A stretch of 64,000 nt of DNA from Klebsormidium nitens (lineage: Eukaryota > Streptophyta > Klebsormidiophyceae > Klebsormidiales > Klebsormidiaceae): assembly GCA_000708835.1 (NCBI GenBank), contig DF237028.1, positions 169,473-233,472 on the forward strand. The letters run 5' to 3'. The notes beneath the pieces are model-generated. The model was not told the origin of the DNA and ran no database searches. It saw nothing but the letters and a program-made list of their open reading frames with translations. This document shows positions 1 to 10,749 of the stretch, in pieces. The position numbers were made by a program, and so were the translations under genes. Each line of letters begins with the position of its first letter. Positions within the stretch are counted from its first letter, which is position 1.

Positions 1-191
1 AGCCAGAAGACTTGCGCCCCAGTGAACAACCACAACTAAAGTGCACATGCGAGGCGTCGTTCGAGCTGCTCTTCCCGTCAGCCTCTGTACGTCTCCGTAA
101 GTAATCAAACCTCGTCGGTTAGCAGATTTCCCGACGGTTGACGGCGGTATCGATTCAGACTCCGAAGCCGCTTCTGTATCGTTCTGCGCAG

Positions 192-1639
192 GGCGTGAAG
201 CGGTCCGAAAAGCCTGGGCTGCGCAGCCTCCGGACAGCACGAACGCTCGAGGAAGGGATGGTAAGGCAACGGGCGCCTCCTGCATTCCTGCTTTGCTGTC
301 CTCTTTCTCAAAGTCTCTTCTGTTTAGCGTCGCTTCCCGTTCTGGTCGATGCTCTCCCTGGAAGCTTTACGAATCTTAGTGAGCTCAATATTCCGGTTTG
401 ACCTGGATGGTTCATCTTTGGTCGAAAGCTTGCACATTCAGCCTCGATCGAAGACGATAGACAATGCCCTTTCGTCCATTGCCTCTGCTCTAATACTGGG
501 TGCTTGCCGCTTCACATTCCGAGAGCTCGCTGTGCTCGAGGTGGCACACTGCACACATTGGACATTAAAGGATCAGCTTCAGTGAGAAGACACCAGTCCC
601 AGCAATGTTACCCCCACTCACAGCAGTCCGCGACTCTGAAACGTGCTTCTGTTTCCCTTTTCACAGCTAAGAAGCTTTCGTATTTGTGCTTCGCTTCGAT
701 TCACAGACTTGTTACACGGCAGGTTTCCTACCGCACGGCACCAGCCGTCGGTTGACAGTAACTGACGATAGCACGAAGAGCGGCCCTCCCTGCAGGATAC
801 TGCACGGGTCATTGCAGTGAGGCCGAATGCTACTGATAAGTACACCATTACTTGGGTCATCATGGTGGAGCCCGGTTGCTAGTGGAAGTATGATTGACAC
901 CAATCTGACACGCGGCATCTGTGCAGGTCGTCAGCGTGAAACCCAGTTGCTAATGGACGTATTATTCACACCAATGTGACACGTGGACCACGTTGTATCT
1001 ACGCAGGTCATCACGGTGGAGCCCGGTTGTTACTTCGTGGAGGCGACCTTGGGCCCCGCGCTGCAAGACCCAGATCGGAGCCGCTTCTTTGTGCTGGAGG
1101 AAATCGAGAAACTGAGGGGCTCCGGGGGGGTCAGAATAGAGGACGATGTGGTGAGGCGTCCCCCCCCCCAAAGTGCCGGCAGTTCAATCCCTTCTTCAGG
1201 ACCCTGCTTGCCGATGCCCTGGCCACCCGTTACTGCTGGTGACTGATTAGCGATTTGCAGAAGGAGTGGACATTTCTCCCTAAGGCCTCAACCCAATCCC
1301 TCCTTAGCCTTTTACTCTCGTAAAGTCCTCCAGACCTGTGGCTAAATAATTCAAACTTGCGTTTGAAAATTGACGTCCTCAACCTTGGCTGGAAAGCTTT
1401 CGGTTGGATCTCCTGAGCATTGTATACCTTGATCGTAGCGTCTGCTGAGGTCGGCAGTGCAGGCAGAGCTTAAAGTGACGTTTGTCGCGTTACCAATCAT
1501 GGATTTCCGTCTACATCGTCTCCATCAGATCGTGACTGCGGACGGGTGCGAGAACATGACGGACGTGCCAAGGAAGACGTACGAGATCGAACGGGTCATG
1601 GCGGGAGAGTCATGGCCCTTGCCAGTGTCGCGGGGGTGA
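192..1639 (+). CDS. Xaa-Pro dipeptidase (prolidase, M24), 3' part
   Basis: Metallopeptidase of the M24 pita-bread fold that splits Xaa-Pro dipeptides, usually in the cytosol. Three exons are visible: 192-260 (reads KPGLRSLRTARTLEEGM), 1007-1150 (VITVEPGCYF, later GGVRIEDDV) and 1529-1639 (ENMTDVPRKTYEIERVMAG, ending in TGA). All junctions are GT-AG in phase 0. Joined, they give the conserved C-terminus of eukaryotic prolidases: EGM-VITVEPGCYF contains a metal-ligand Glu, and GGVRIEDDV the last one. The N-terminal domain and the other metal ligands lie before the window, so the gene is partial at its left end. The intron 261-1006 is odd: it carries decayed copies of the start of the 1007 exon (separate entry). 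Family assignment is secure; exons upstream of 192 were not recognised. Confidence 0.92.
808..955 (+). repeat. Three decayed copies of the prolidase exon-1007 start
   Basis: Seen directly: segments beginning at 808, 856 and 927 resemble the first 25-30 bases of the true exon at 1007 (core GTCATCACGGTGGAGCCC). The copies at 856 and 927 have stop codons where the exon reads CYF, and the copy at 808 soon runs into TGA. The copy at 927 still follows a usable GTGCAG acceptor. The sequence between the copies at 856/927 and the one between 927/1007 also match (ATTCACACCAATGTGACACG-like), so the unit includes the intron 3' end. Spacing is 48, 71 and 80 bp. Confidence 0.75.
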
Positions 1640-2951
1640 TTTCAAAACATGCTTCGGGTCTCCGTGGAATATGGGTCGGAAACATCCAATTAGCATGCAG
1701 CTTATACGGGTAGCCAAGTGTCCGCACTCCCATTAGGGACTCAAAAGTAGCCGTTGCTTTGTCTGTAAATAACTCACCCGCTAGGCACTTTATTCCACGC
1801 AAGATTCAATTTAGGGCGGGTTGGAAAGGTCCAGCTGGATGCCCGGGTCTGTGAAGGCAGAGACTGGGACGAAGGCCCGAAGAAGGAGGCTCCAATCAAA
1901 CCGTCAGTAGTTGGTGCGCTTTACCGGCAACAATCTAAAGCTAGGCATGTACATATGTATGAAGCCTTGATCCAATGAGCGCATCGCTAGACATCAGTCA
2001 CTACCTACTATACAAACAAGCAGGCCATCATGATCTCATGGTCACCTAGCTTTGACATACATGTGTGCATTCAATGGCGGCGTTGGCAACATGGATCAAA
2101 TAGCTCGATCACGTCTGAGGGATCGGGTAAAATCAATGATATCACACCTATTGAGCTAGTGCCAGCCATGACGTCTGTAGCGCGAAATCGTGAATATAAG
2201 TATTGAACGTGGCATGGCCATATGCAATTATGTAGCGCAGCTACTCATGGATCCAGATCGACTTGCACGCACGTACAGTACACGCTGCAACGGGCCACAC
2301 CCTGACGGTATATAACAACTTCAAATTGAATATACCAGCTCTAGCAAAAAGCGGATTGCAGCTCTGCATACATGTAAGCTAGATCGAAATGTGGTAGTAT
2401 TGGTGACAACGTTGCTAGTACTAATGATCTGTTTTGGACAAAGCGACTTGATCTGCGTAGGAGGCCGCCCCACATGTTGCGAAATTTGCGGCTCAGGTCG
2501 ACTCAGGCCCAACATCGCATTCTGCAGGTGCGGTCGTACTGAATTGCTGCGGTTGCACATCATCCTTTCAATTTTGAGCATTAAGTAGCCACTGACACCA
2601 CACAAACCGACTCAGAATTCTAGATTGGACTGACAGCAAGCTCAATAACCTCTGAAGTTTCGGTTACAATAATCTGATGTAGCGCAGCAATCTTTGACCA
2701 TGGCCCTCAGCTGATGCCATGACGACACTCCTTATTGGAGAGCAAAAAGGGGACTCGAGTTTGTTGTCCGACGACCAGAAAGTTACAGTTGACATGTTTG
2801 TAAACCTTAACCTACGCAATGTGCTCAAGCAATCAATGTACATGTACGCCTACATTCTATTGGAGCGTTGAACAGACAGACCTTCCGGACACTACAAGGA
2901 CACTCTTAAGATTGCTCCATCAAATCGGCCAAATCGCAATTGACCAGAAAC
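1640..2951. other. Intergenic region between convergent prolidase and DUF3067 genes
   Basis: No coding exon, RNA gene or clear repeat was recognised. It is AT-richer than its flanks and holds the 3' flanks of both converging genes. Confidence 0.5.
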
Positions 2952-4719
2952 TCAACTTGTGAGCCACTCGTTTCCTCTTGCTCCAAGCAATTCGGGGTCG
3001 ATCATCAAACTTACCGCCTGCAACAGTAAGCAACACGTTCTAAGACAATGAGCCACTGGCCACTCCCCCTGTCTCAAAAACCAATGATTGCAATTCGACC
3101 GACTCACATGGACAGACTTTTGATGCCCTTGGCAATGTGCACCTCTTCTCCACATGGTTGGACATCCGCAACAAACCCAAACAAGTATGTATCAGAACAG
3201 TCTTGCCCGTTGATAGTTCTTGCACCAATTCAGAATGAGCAGATTTTGTAAGGCAGTACGTAGACATACCTTGCCAATCCGAGGTCTTTCGCGAGTGCTC
3301 TTCAGCGAATTCTTGACCATTGACACTGCTCCCCATTCTCGCAGAGTCTCCGCAATGCCATCAAGGCGGTAGATGTACTCGTCCTCAGTCAAGGGGAAGG
3401 ATCTCTGCAAAGACAACTGTAACTATTAACATCTGCTAGGTGCTGCTTTTCTCCGCTGAATGTCAAAGAAACATGAGAAAAACGTTTTCCAGTTGTTGAG
3501 GAAAGACACTTGGATCAAGACTTTGACAAAAGTTTGAATTGAAAGGTCTGAAATCAGAAGTCTGATGTCAAGCATCTCGTGCCTTAGGTCCTGTGCTTAC
3601 ATGTTTGCCAAAGGGAAACAAAAATTGCCTGCCCTTACCTGCTCTTGATACTTCCACATGATGTTGAGCGCTAACAGCTTCCGACCCATGAAATCCTGCA
3701 TTGAAAAGGTGAAAACTCAGTTAACCATGACAGTACTGCCTTCCTGACAGATATTTGAAAGTACATGTGCTTCCTACCGGGTCACACTTGCAAAATCTGT
3801 CGTTTGTGAATATCAATTGGTGGTGAGAGCTCTGAACATGTTGAAGCAACAATTGTTGTTGAAAACTGTTAACAACCAGATGAGAAGTAAGAGAGGCCCA
3901 CCTTTTGAATGAAGATGGCATCATAAGACTTGCCATACTTCTCCCGAATGAGGTTTGCGAGGTCCGCACCCCGGAAGCTCTGGCTATCATCCTCCAGCAT
4001 TGCATTTAATCGGTTCCGGAGGTCTTGGGTGCTACTCTGCACAGGCAAGTTCACCCGATGAGTGCCTGGAACCACAGTTGCTCAGCCACAGAGAAGACAA
4101 GAAGCACAACACTTTTGCTGCAAAGAGATATACAGTACAGAAACTTGGTGAGGCCCAAGCACTCCTGGTCCTGACGCCTTGTGATTAAAGATACTTAGAT
4201 ATGTTCTCTTGGAGGATTTCCGTAAAGGTAGGACACTGTCAATGCAGCCAGCTTGCATGCAACAAACCCTGAAAGCAACAACAAAAGAAAGCCAGAAACA
4301 ACTGCTAAAAGAAACAAGATGAACTATCTTGCTTAAAAACTAGTCTAAGCAGAGAACCTCTCTTGGACTTGCCCCCCAAAGGATGCCAGATCTTGTCGGT
4401 CCCTTACCTGCCCCATATCCCCTTCCTCACCATCGTCTTCTGGCCCCAACCCTACAGGGGCAGCCGCAGATCTAACCTTCATGTTCGTCCTTCTGCAGGG
4501 CGCCTGCCTCACATTAGGCTGCCAACTCGTCCCTAGCAACTTCTCGCTGCTGTAGCTGCTGCAGGCAAAGCTGCTGGAAAGCTCTCTGAAGTCGTCCTTA
4601 CAGAATGGACTTGGGCAAACATAGCCTCGGAAGCAGGAGGACTTGCCAGCCTGAGCGTTGGGAACCAACTGCAGTGCCCGTGCTGCTGAACCGCGCAGAG
4701 CTACTGCTTGAGAAGGCAT
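2952..4719 (-). CDS. DUF3067 family protein, plastid-targeted
   Basis: Small protein of unknown function conserved in cyanobacteria and plastid-bearing eukaryotes. Five exons in transcript order: 4408-4719, 3902-4036, 3639-3695, 3270-3404 and 2952-3017, all phase 0, giving 234 aa. Exon 1 encodes about 104 residues rich in Ser, Ala and Arg starting MPSQAVALRGSAARALQ, consistent with a transit peptide. The rest matches DUF3067: LANLIREKYGKSYDAIFIQK, then MGRKLLALNIMWKYQEQ, FPLTEDEYIYRLDGIAETL, REWGAVSMV and the hallmark RERPRIGK-AVSL. The start was chosen as the ATG opening the transit-like stretch; an in-frame ATG at 4818 would add 33 residues. The 5' end is 0.9 kb from the divergent SCAMP start. 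Family assignment is by motif memory; plastid location is inference. Confidence 0.9.
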
Positions 4720-5654
4720 GCTTGAAACCTTGTGACCGTGGGACCCACAAGGTATGCGATGTCGACTGAGATGCTCCCCGACAACCGTGAAGAAGTCTAG
4801 GCCAAAGAGTAGTGTCAAATAGGATCACATCCGCTTGCAATCCGAGTGCCTGAAAAAGACAGCTGAAAAATGACTGATGCTTCAGTCCAGCACCTTTCAG
4901 TGGCCCCCTCTTAGCTTGATGGAAGGCAACTGGTCGGCAGTCAAGTTCACCTGCTCCAAAACCTGTGTTCAACGAGCCGGAGCTCCACACAGCCGAATCT
5001 TGCCGCCAGCCCCCCCTCCTGCACTCAGCCAGGAACTAAAAGCAGCAGCTCTCCTGCTGTTGTGGGCACCCTGAAGGCTGAGTGAAACCTGGTGAAAGAC
5101 GCAATGCTCAGCATTGACGCACGGTGTGCTGAAGGACACGTCACGGGAGGTGGCCTTCGAACTAGAGCGAGACGTCAGCGGCAAATTAAACGCATGTGCT
5201 TTCCATGCATTCAAGTTGATCGAGTTTGCCAATCCCTGGGCCTCAGTTCTGACCGGTTGTTAAACTTCTGTGTATTGGATTTCGAACCGTTCGATGCGAT
5301 CGGCTGGGACACTCCGACGTCATCGACGACAGAAATTTAGAGACATTATTTGGAGGGCAGCTTCAAGTTCAAGTTCTGAGGACTTATATAGGACTTCTTG
5401 GAAGTTCGATTGGCAGATTGCATATGCATATATGTATGGCGTCAGCTGAATGCAAGCTTGCCGCAACTTCCATTGCCAACTTGAGGGAGAGACGCTGGAG
5501 CGAGCCTGGAGGGCCTTGATCTGCGCTTTCAGTTTCCCTATTCTCTGTTGCCGGCCTCTTTGTTAGAGTTCCTGCAGCTGGGTTGGAAGCTTTGATTCGC
5601 AGGGCGTGGGCGCAGTAAGATTGTATGTAGAACTGCAGGGGCCGGGATCTCGCC
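4720..5654. promoter_or_regulatory. Shared upstream region of divergent DUF3067 and SCAMP genes
   Basis: About 935 bp separates the two start codons, so both promoters and 5' UTRs must lie here. No TATA box could be assigned with confidence. A TGACGTCATC-like bZIP-type motif core (GACGTCATCGACGAC) is seen near 5314. Nothing else was recognised. Confidence 0.4.
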
Positions 5655-8600
5655 ATGTCTCGATTTACCGAGAAGAACCCTTTCGATGACGAGACTGATG
5701 CGAATCCATTTGCGGTGGGTGACGGTTATGTCAAAATTGTTCATCCACTCTGAGGGCCTTGTCCAAATAAAATGCATCCCAGTGCTTCTGGCGCAGCAAT
5801 ACTTGCTTTTAGGTTTTCCTCTTGAGTGGAATTGACCGTGTCAGGCGCATGTCTTGCAGGATCCTGCAATCAAGTCCCATTCTCCTGGAGCAGGAGCGTA
5901 TGGCGGCGGAGCTTACTCAGGAGGAGGCACCTTTTATCAGGAGGTATGCAACCTCTCCTTATCAATGGGGAGTCAGGTTTTGGCTCACACCATCTCAGAA
6001 GGTAGATCTCAATGTAGGTGAAGGACCTGACGCTTTGTGTCTGGTGGATCTGATGTGCACCTACTGCTGTGCATTGCTTTGTGACCTATATTGAGCAGTC
6101 CTGATGTTGTCGGCTTTGATGCAGCCTTCAGTGGCTCCCGCAAAGCCTACTCCTCTGCCACCGGAGCGAGCTTCCGTGACGTCCTTCGCAAGCGACAGTG
6201 CAACTGTTGACATTCCTCTTGGAGAAGTAAGCAACCGCAGTGAGCTTTCTGTTCTGGTTCCATCCCCCAATTGTCAATGCTGGTTGCATAGCTCCATCAT
6301 GTGTTCAATAGGATGAGCGTTCTCCTCGGGTTTGCCGCCAGGCTTCTTGCATTGCTTTAGCTTCATCATCTTCTGTTTTGGATTGCTTGCAGCCAGGCTA
6401 CAAGAAGAAGGAGAAGGAGCTGAAGGCCAAGGAGAAAGAGCTGCAGAAGAAGGAAGCTGTGAGATTCTTGTTGGGCCTTCTTGGACAAAGCTGTCGAAAC
6501 TTGGAGCTGAGCACAATCACCTTTGAGGATTTGTGAATCATGATATGGAGCAGATGTCAATCGACGAACCCTAACATCTGGATCACTCAAGTACTCTATC
6601 CTTTTGATGATATAGTGATTGGATTGTCACCAATCAGGACTACGCTTGCCTGAAAAATTGGTCCTTTTCTCTTGTGCGAGCCTCAGTCAGGTATTACCCG
6701 CAATTCATCCTGAGTATTGGGCAAGTTTGGTCTGAGGAAAGGAGGAAGAAGTTCGTTCTGGATAGTTGAGCAACAATGAGCTTTAAGACGGTTGCACTGC
6801 TTCCGTCAAACCAGTCTGCTCTGCCTCTGCAGGAGCTGAAAAAGCGCGAGGAAGATGCCCGCCGCGGTGAGTGCAGCTGAAGCGATAGGCAGATTATGCA
6901 TCTCAGTGGTGATTTGCTTGCATCTTTCTTGTAAGCAGCAATGGGACAGTATGTGCAGCCAGGAGAATTGTGGGTGTGATGAACTTGAGCAGATCAATGC
7001 AAGAAGGTGGTGCACTTGTCTAGGTCCTTCATCTACAACTTCTCAGATTGGCATGGTTGTTTTCTGCAGCTGGCGTCATCATTGACACAAAGAACTGGCC
7101 CTTCTTCTTCCCCATTTTGCATCATGACATTTCTGCTGACATTCCTGAAGCTCAGCAATGGACGCAAAGGCTGGCATACTACACGTACCTTGGTAAGACA
7201 AAATCATTGGAGACGGAGAAGCATGAAGTTTGGGGAAAGAGAAGAGTGCATCTTACTATCTAGCTTCTTGTGCATTATTTGGTAACAATGGTGGCCTTTG
7301 AGCAAAGGGACCAAATGAAGGCAAAAAGTCCACTTAAGCCAGAACACTTGCCCCTGGAACTTGTCGTATTCTGAGGAGACAGCTTCAGCAGGTGGAATAC
7401 GATTCTGCGATCAGGCAAGACAGCTTGAGAGCACCTCCCATTATCTGTCAAGCTGACTCCGGATTTGCTTGGGCCCCACAGCCTTTGTTTAAATCCTGAC
7501 GAATAATGTTTCACTGATTGTTGCAACTGCAGGCTTGATGTTGTGCTTCCTGTGGAATACGGTCTGTGTCTCAGCAGGCTGGGCAAAGGGTGTCATAAGT
7601 GGCGGGAGTGGTAAGTCACTGATGCAGCACCGAGTATCCCATACTACTTCTGTGACTTGATTTCGGAGCTCCTTACATCTATCTGTTTACTGCTTGGAAG
7701 GATTTCGTAGAGGTGGCAACTGTTCACTGGATTCTTACCGCGTGCAAGGCTACTTTTCAAGCTTTTGGTTCAGACCTGACAGTGCTTTCTTTGCAGCCTT
7801 TGTTTGCTGGCTGGCGGCAATCCTCTACGCCGTTGCTGGCATCGTCCTCGCTTGGCCGCTCTGGTACAAGAGGTTGTACAACGCTATGAGGTAGGTCATG
7901 TTGGCATGCTTCTGTGGTGAATCCAGTTCTCCTTGACTGCTGACACAGGTCTCGACGCGCCTTGAAGAAGGTCCTGGCAATTGTGGAGATTTGAGCTTGT
8001 CAGAGGCGAAGATGTTCATGCTCTTTCTTAAGTTGACTGAAGTGTTAGCTTCACATGTTCATTGCCAGTCATTGCAATTCTCACTTGCGACACTGTTTGC
8101 TGGTTGCAGGAGGGATCGTGCGATGACTTTCGCATGGTTCTTCTTGATGTACCTGGTGAGTCAGAGGCGGTCAGACCCGTCATCCCATTCAACTTGGGAC
8201 AGCGACTGAGATTGCAAACCTTAGCATAAATCACACAACTTGCGCCGCAGGTCATCAAAAAAATCTAGAATGCACGTCGTAAGCTCACTTTCGCATCGTA
8301 TCTCCGAACATATCAGTTTGCTGCTTCAAAGTTTGCTGCTACAAGTCTAAAGCTTTTGGATTGTGCTTGCAGTAACGGGCGGGTGGAATCCAGTGATTTG
8401 CGAGGTCTTGCATAGACCTTCTGTAAAGTGAATCAGGACAGACTTTATCTAACATTGTTAGTGCATGATTTGGCCCACGTTAGATTTTGCTCACGTATGT
8501 GGCCATCATGCGTGTTCTCGTATATCTGCAGGTGCATATTGCTTGGTGCATCTTTGCTGCCATCGCTCCCCCTATTTTCATCAAAGGAAGCTCCCTCACG

Positions 8601-9935
8601 TAAGTTTCCTTAGCTTTTCGATAGGTAGGTATAAGTGAGGTGTCAGTTTCATCGGATTAGCAAATATGCCGCGCTTTTGGTTACTTGTTCCAAGCTGAAA
8701 TATCGTGGTCTGAAGGTGGCACGCCACTCAAGTAAAAGTACTCTACTTCCTCGCTTTGTCCCTTCCGAGACTGACAACGGGAAACTTTCGTCTTGATGCA
8801 TTGTCTTACTGTGGTTGGTTAGTGATCAAGTAAGTTTCTTGGTAATTGATTTTGTTTTTGATTGCTCCTGTGCAGCGGTTTCCTGTCCTTCATCAAGGCT
8901 CTTGATGCCGACACGGTTGTAGGGGTAAGCCGTCGGACCTTGAAAGCTTAGAGCTAGGGATGACGTTTCTAACAAAATATGGGGTCTGCTTGCTTTTGCA
9001 CGTGTCTTTACGCCGATCGTATCATGTTATCGCCGTACATTTCCGCTAGTTGCTTGCGAAGTACCCTATTCGATCAAAGGGTTTTCGCACATTCTCAAGC
9101 TGCTAGACTAGCCAGTGTCTGGAAACTTGTTGGTGACGTCATGAGCGCAGCCGCAAGTTCGGAGATTTCATCTTCATTGGCTCCCATTGTAAAATCGTCT
9201 TTAGATCCGTCCCTAGCTTGATCTTCGACATGCAAGCTCTCGCGGCAGATGACGCCGTGACTCAGATACACTGGATTCAAAACGACCAAGAACTATCTGA
9301 CTCGTTACGTGTGCAGATTATGTACCTCGTTGGTTGCATCCTGTGGGTTCTCGAGGCGTTACTTAGCATATTCGTCCTCCAGGTAAGGATCCGTGCACAA
9401 ACTTGCGAGTCTTTCACTTATGGCGACCTTACGATCAAGTTGCGTGTCGGTACAATGCTTCAAAGGACGGCCTGTACATAAGCAGCCTGAGCGATTGACG
9501 GAAAGATTCGCTAGTCATTACTTTGCTCGGCACGCACTTGTATCTGTCGCAGATTTGGATTTGCCATGCGGCAAATCTCGCACGGTTTTTGGGAGGTCTT
9601 ATAGTTGACCTGATCTGCAAGTCGTTCTTGTTTCAGCTTTCCTTCGTTTCCGTTGTATGTTCTTCTGTAATAGCAGTGACAGCAGTCTCATCCTGCAGAT
9701 TTTGATTCGTAATGCGAAATTGAATTTGGTCTAACGTTTGCCTTGCCACGCACCTTGTGACGGCGCAATCTGGCCGTTCCCTGAGGTCACTACACCTCCG
9801 AACATTTTGCGTATTTCAAGAAAACTAAGATTTCCGACTTTTCTGCAGCGCGTCTACTCGTACTTCCGTGGATCAGGAAAGGCGACGGAAGTGAAACGCC
9901 AGGGAGCTCGTGCGGTTGTCCAGGCTGCTGTGTAG
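5655..9935 (+). CDS. Secretory carrier-associated membrane protein (SCAMP)
   Basis: Tetraspan protein of the trans-Golgi network, endosomes and plasma membrane, acting in post-Golgi and endocytic trafficking. Thirteen exons: 5655-5714, 5860-5943, 6125-6226, 6393-6458, 6833-6866, 7070-7192, 7533-7610, 7797-7890, 8110-8155, 8532-8599, 8876-8924, 9317-9382 and 9849-9935. Every junction is GT-AG with matching phase; the product is 318 aa. Residues 1-20 carry two NPF motifs (EH-domain ligands), followed by a Gly/Pro/Ser-rich linker. Residues 83-115 form the Lys/Glu coiled coil (PGYKKKEKELKAKEKELQKK). NWPFFFPILHHDI starts the SCAMP core, with four hydrophobic spans: LGLMLCFLWNTVCV, VCWLAAILYAVAGIVLAW, TFAWFFLMYLVHIAWCIFAA and IMYLVGCILWVLEALLSIF. 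The cytosolic tail is short. Size and order match plant SCAMPs; no missing element was noted. Confidence 0.95.
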
Positions 9936-10749
9936 TATTCTGATGCCACTCCTCTTCTCTAAAAACTGTCTCTCTGCATGGCTTCCTCTGGTTAGAAAAG
10001 TGAGCTCATGCCGCAGATTCTAAGATTTGCACTCTGTTGCAGACCTCCGTGTAGGAGATTGTAAGGCTTTGGATTATCTGTCCTTTCGAGTTTCGAAGCC
10101 TTTGCTCGTAGTGAGTGCATCTAATAAGTGTGTCTCAAAAGCTGGCCCGTGATACTCCAGTGGTGAGTTGTCGATTATTTCGAGGCCGGGCATCATGGTC
10201 GAGTGCATACAAACGCATAAAGCATCAAGAGCGCCGATTCTGGTTGCAATTTACAACTTCAGGGTTTAACTAGCCATGCACCAGCGTTAGTAACCAGCTT
10301 GATCAACCCCGGCGCCACAAACTCCCATGCATGGCTTAATTACTCAAGTCCTAAGTTAAATGTAGGATGTACGTTTATTATGCGATATGGCGCGATTACA
10401 ATTGCAAATGCTGACTATAGGATTTCCCAGAAGTCGCATTGCACGCGTTGAATTCTTGATTGCTTAGTAGCTGCTACTGTTGAAACCTGCGAAGACGGTC
10501 ACTCTTAAAAGTTCAGTCTGTCATCATACACAACTTACAATACTAGCGTGCAGTATATTTTGTATGCATTCCATCCTCCTTCTGATCTGGCCTTGCATAC
10601 TGGCAGTCAAGCCAACCTTCTTATTACACACAAACATTGCCTACGAATGATATATGTAGACAACCTACCACGTCAACCTTAGTGTGAGGTAAAGTTTTGT
10701 TTTGGCCGTAAACTTTCCCCATTGCATGCGGGGTCCCAGTTTTGTTGCT
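9936..10749. other. Intergenic region between convergent SCAMP and GT90 genes
   Basis: No coding exon or RNA gene seen. It holds the 3' UTRs of both genes. Confidence 0.45.
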
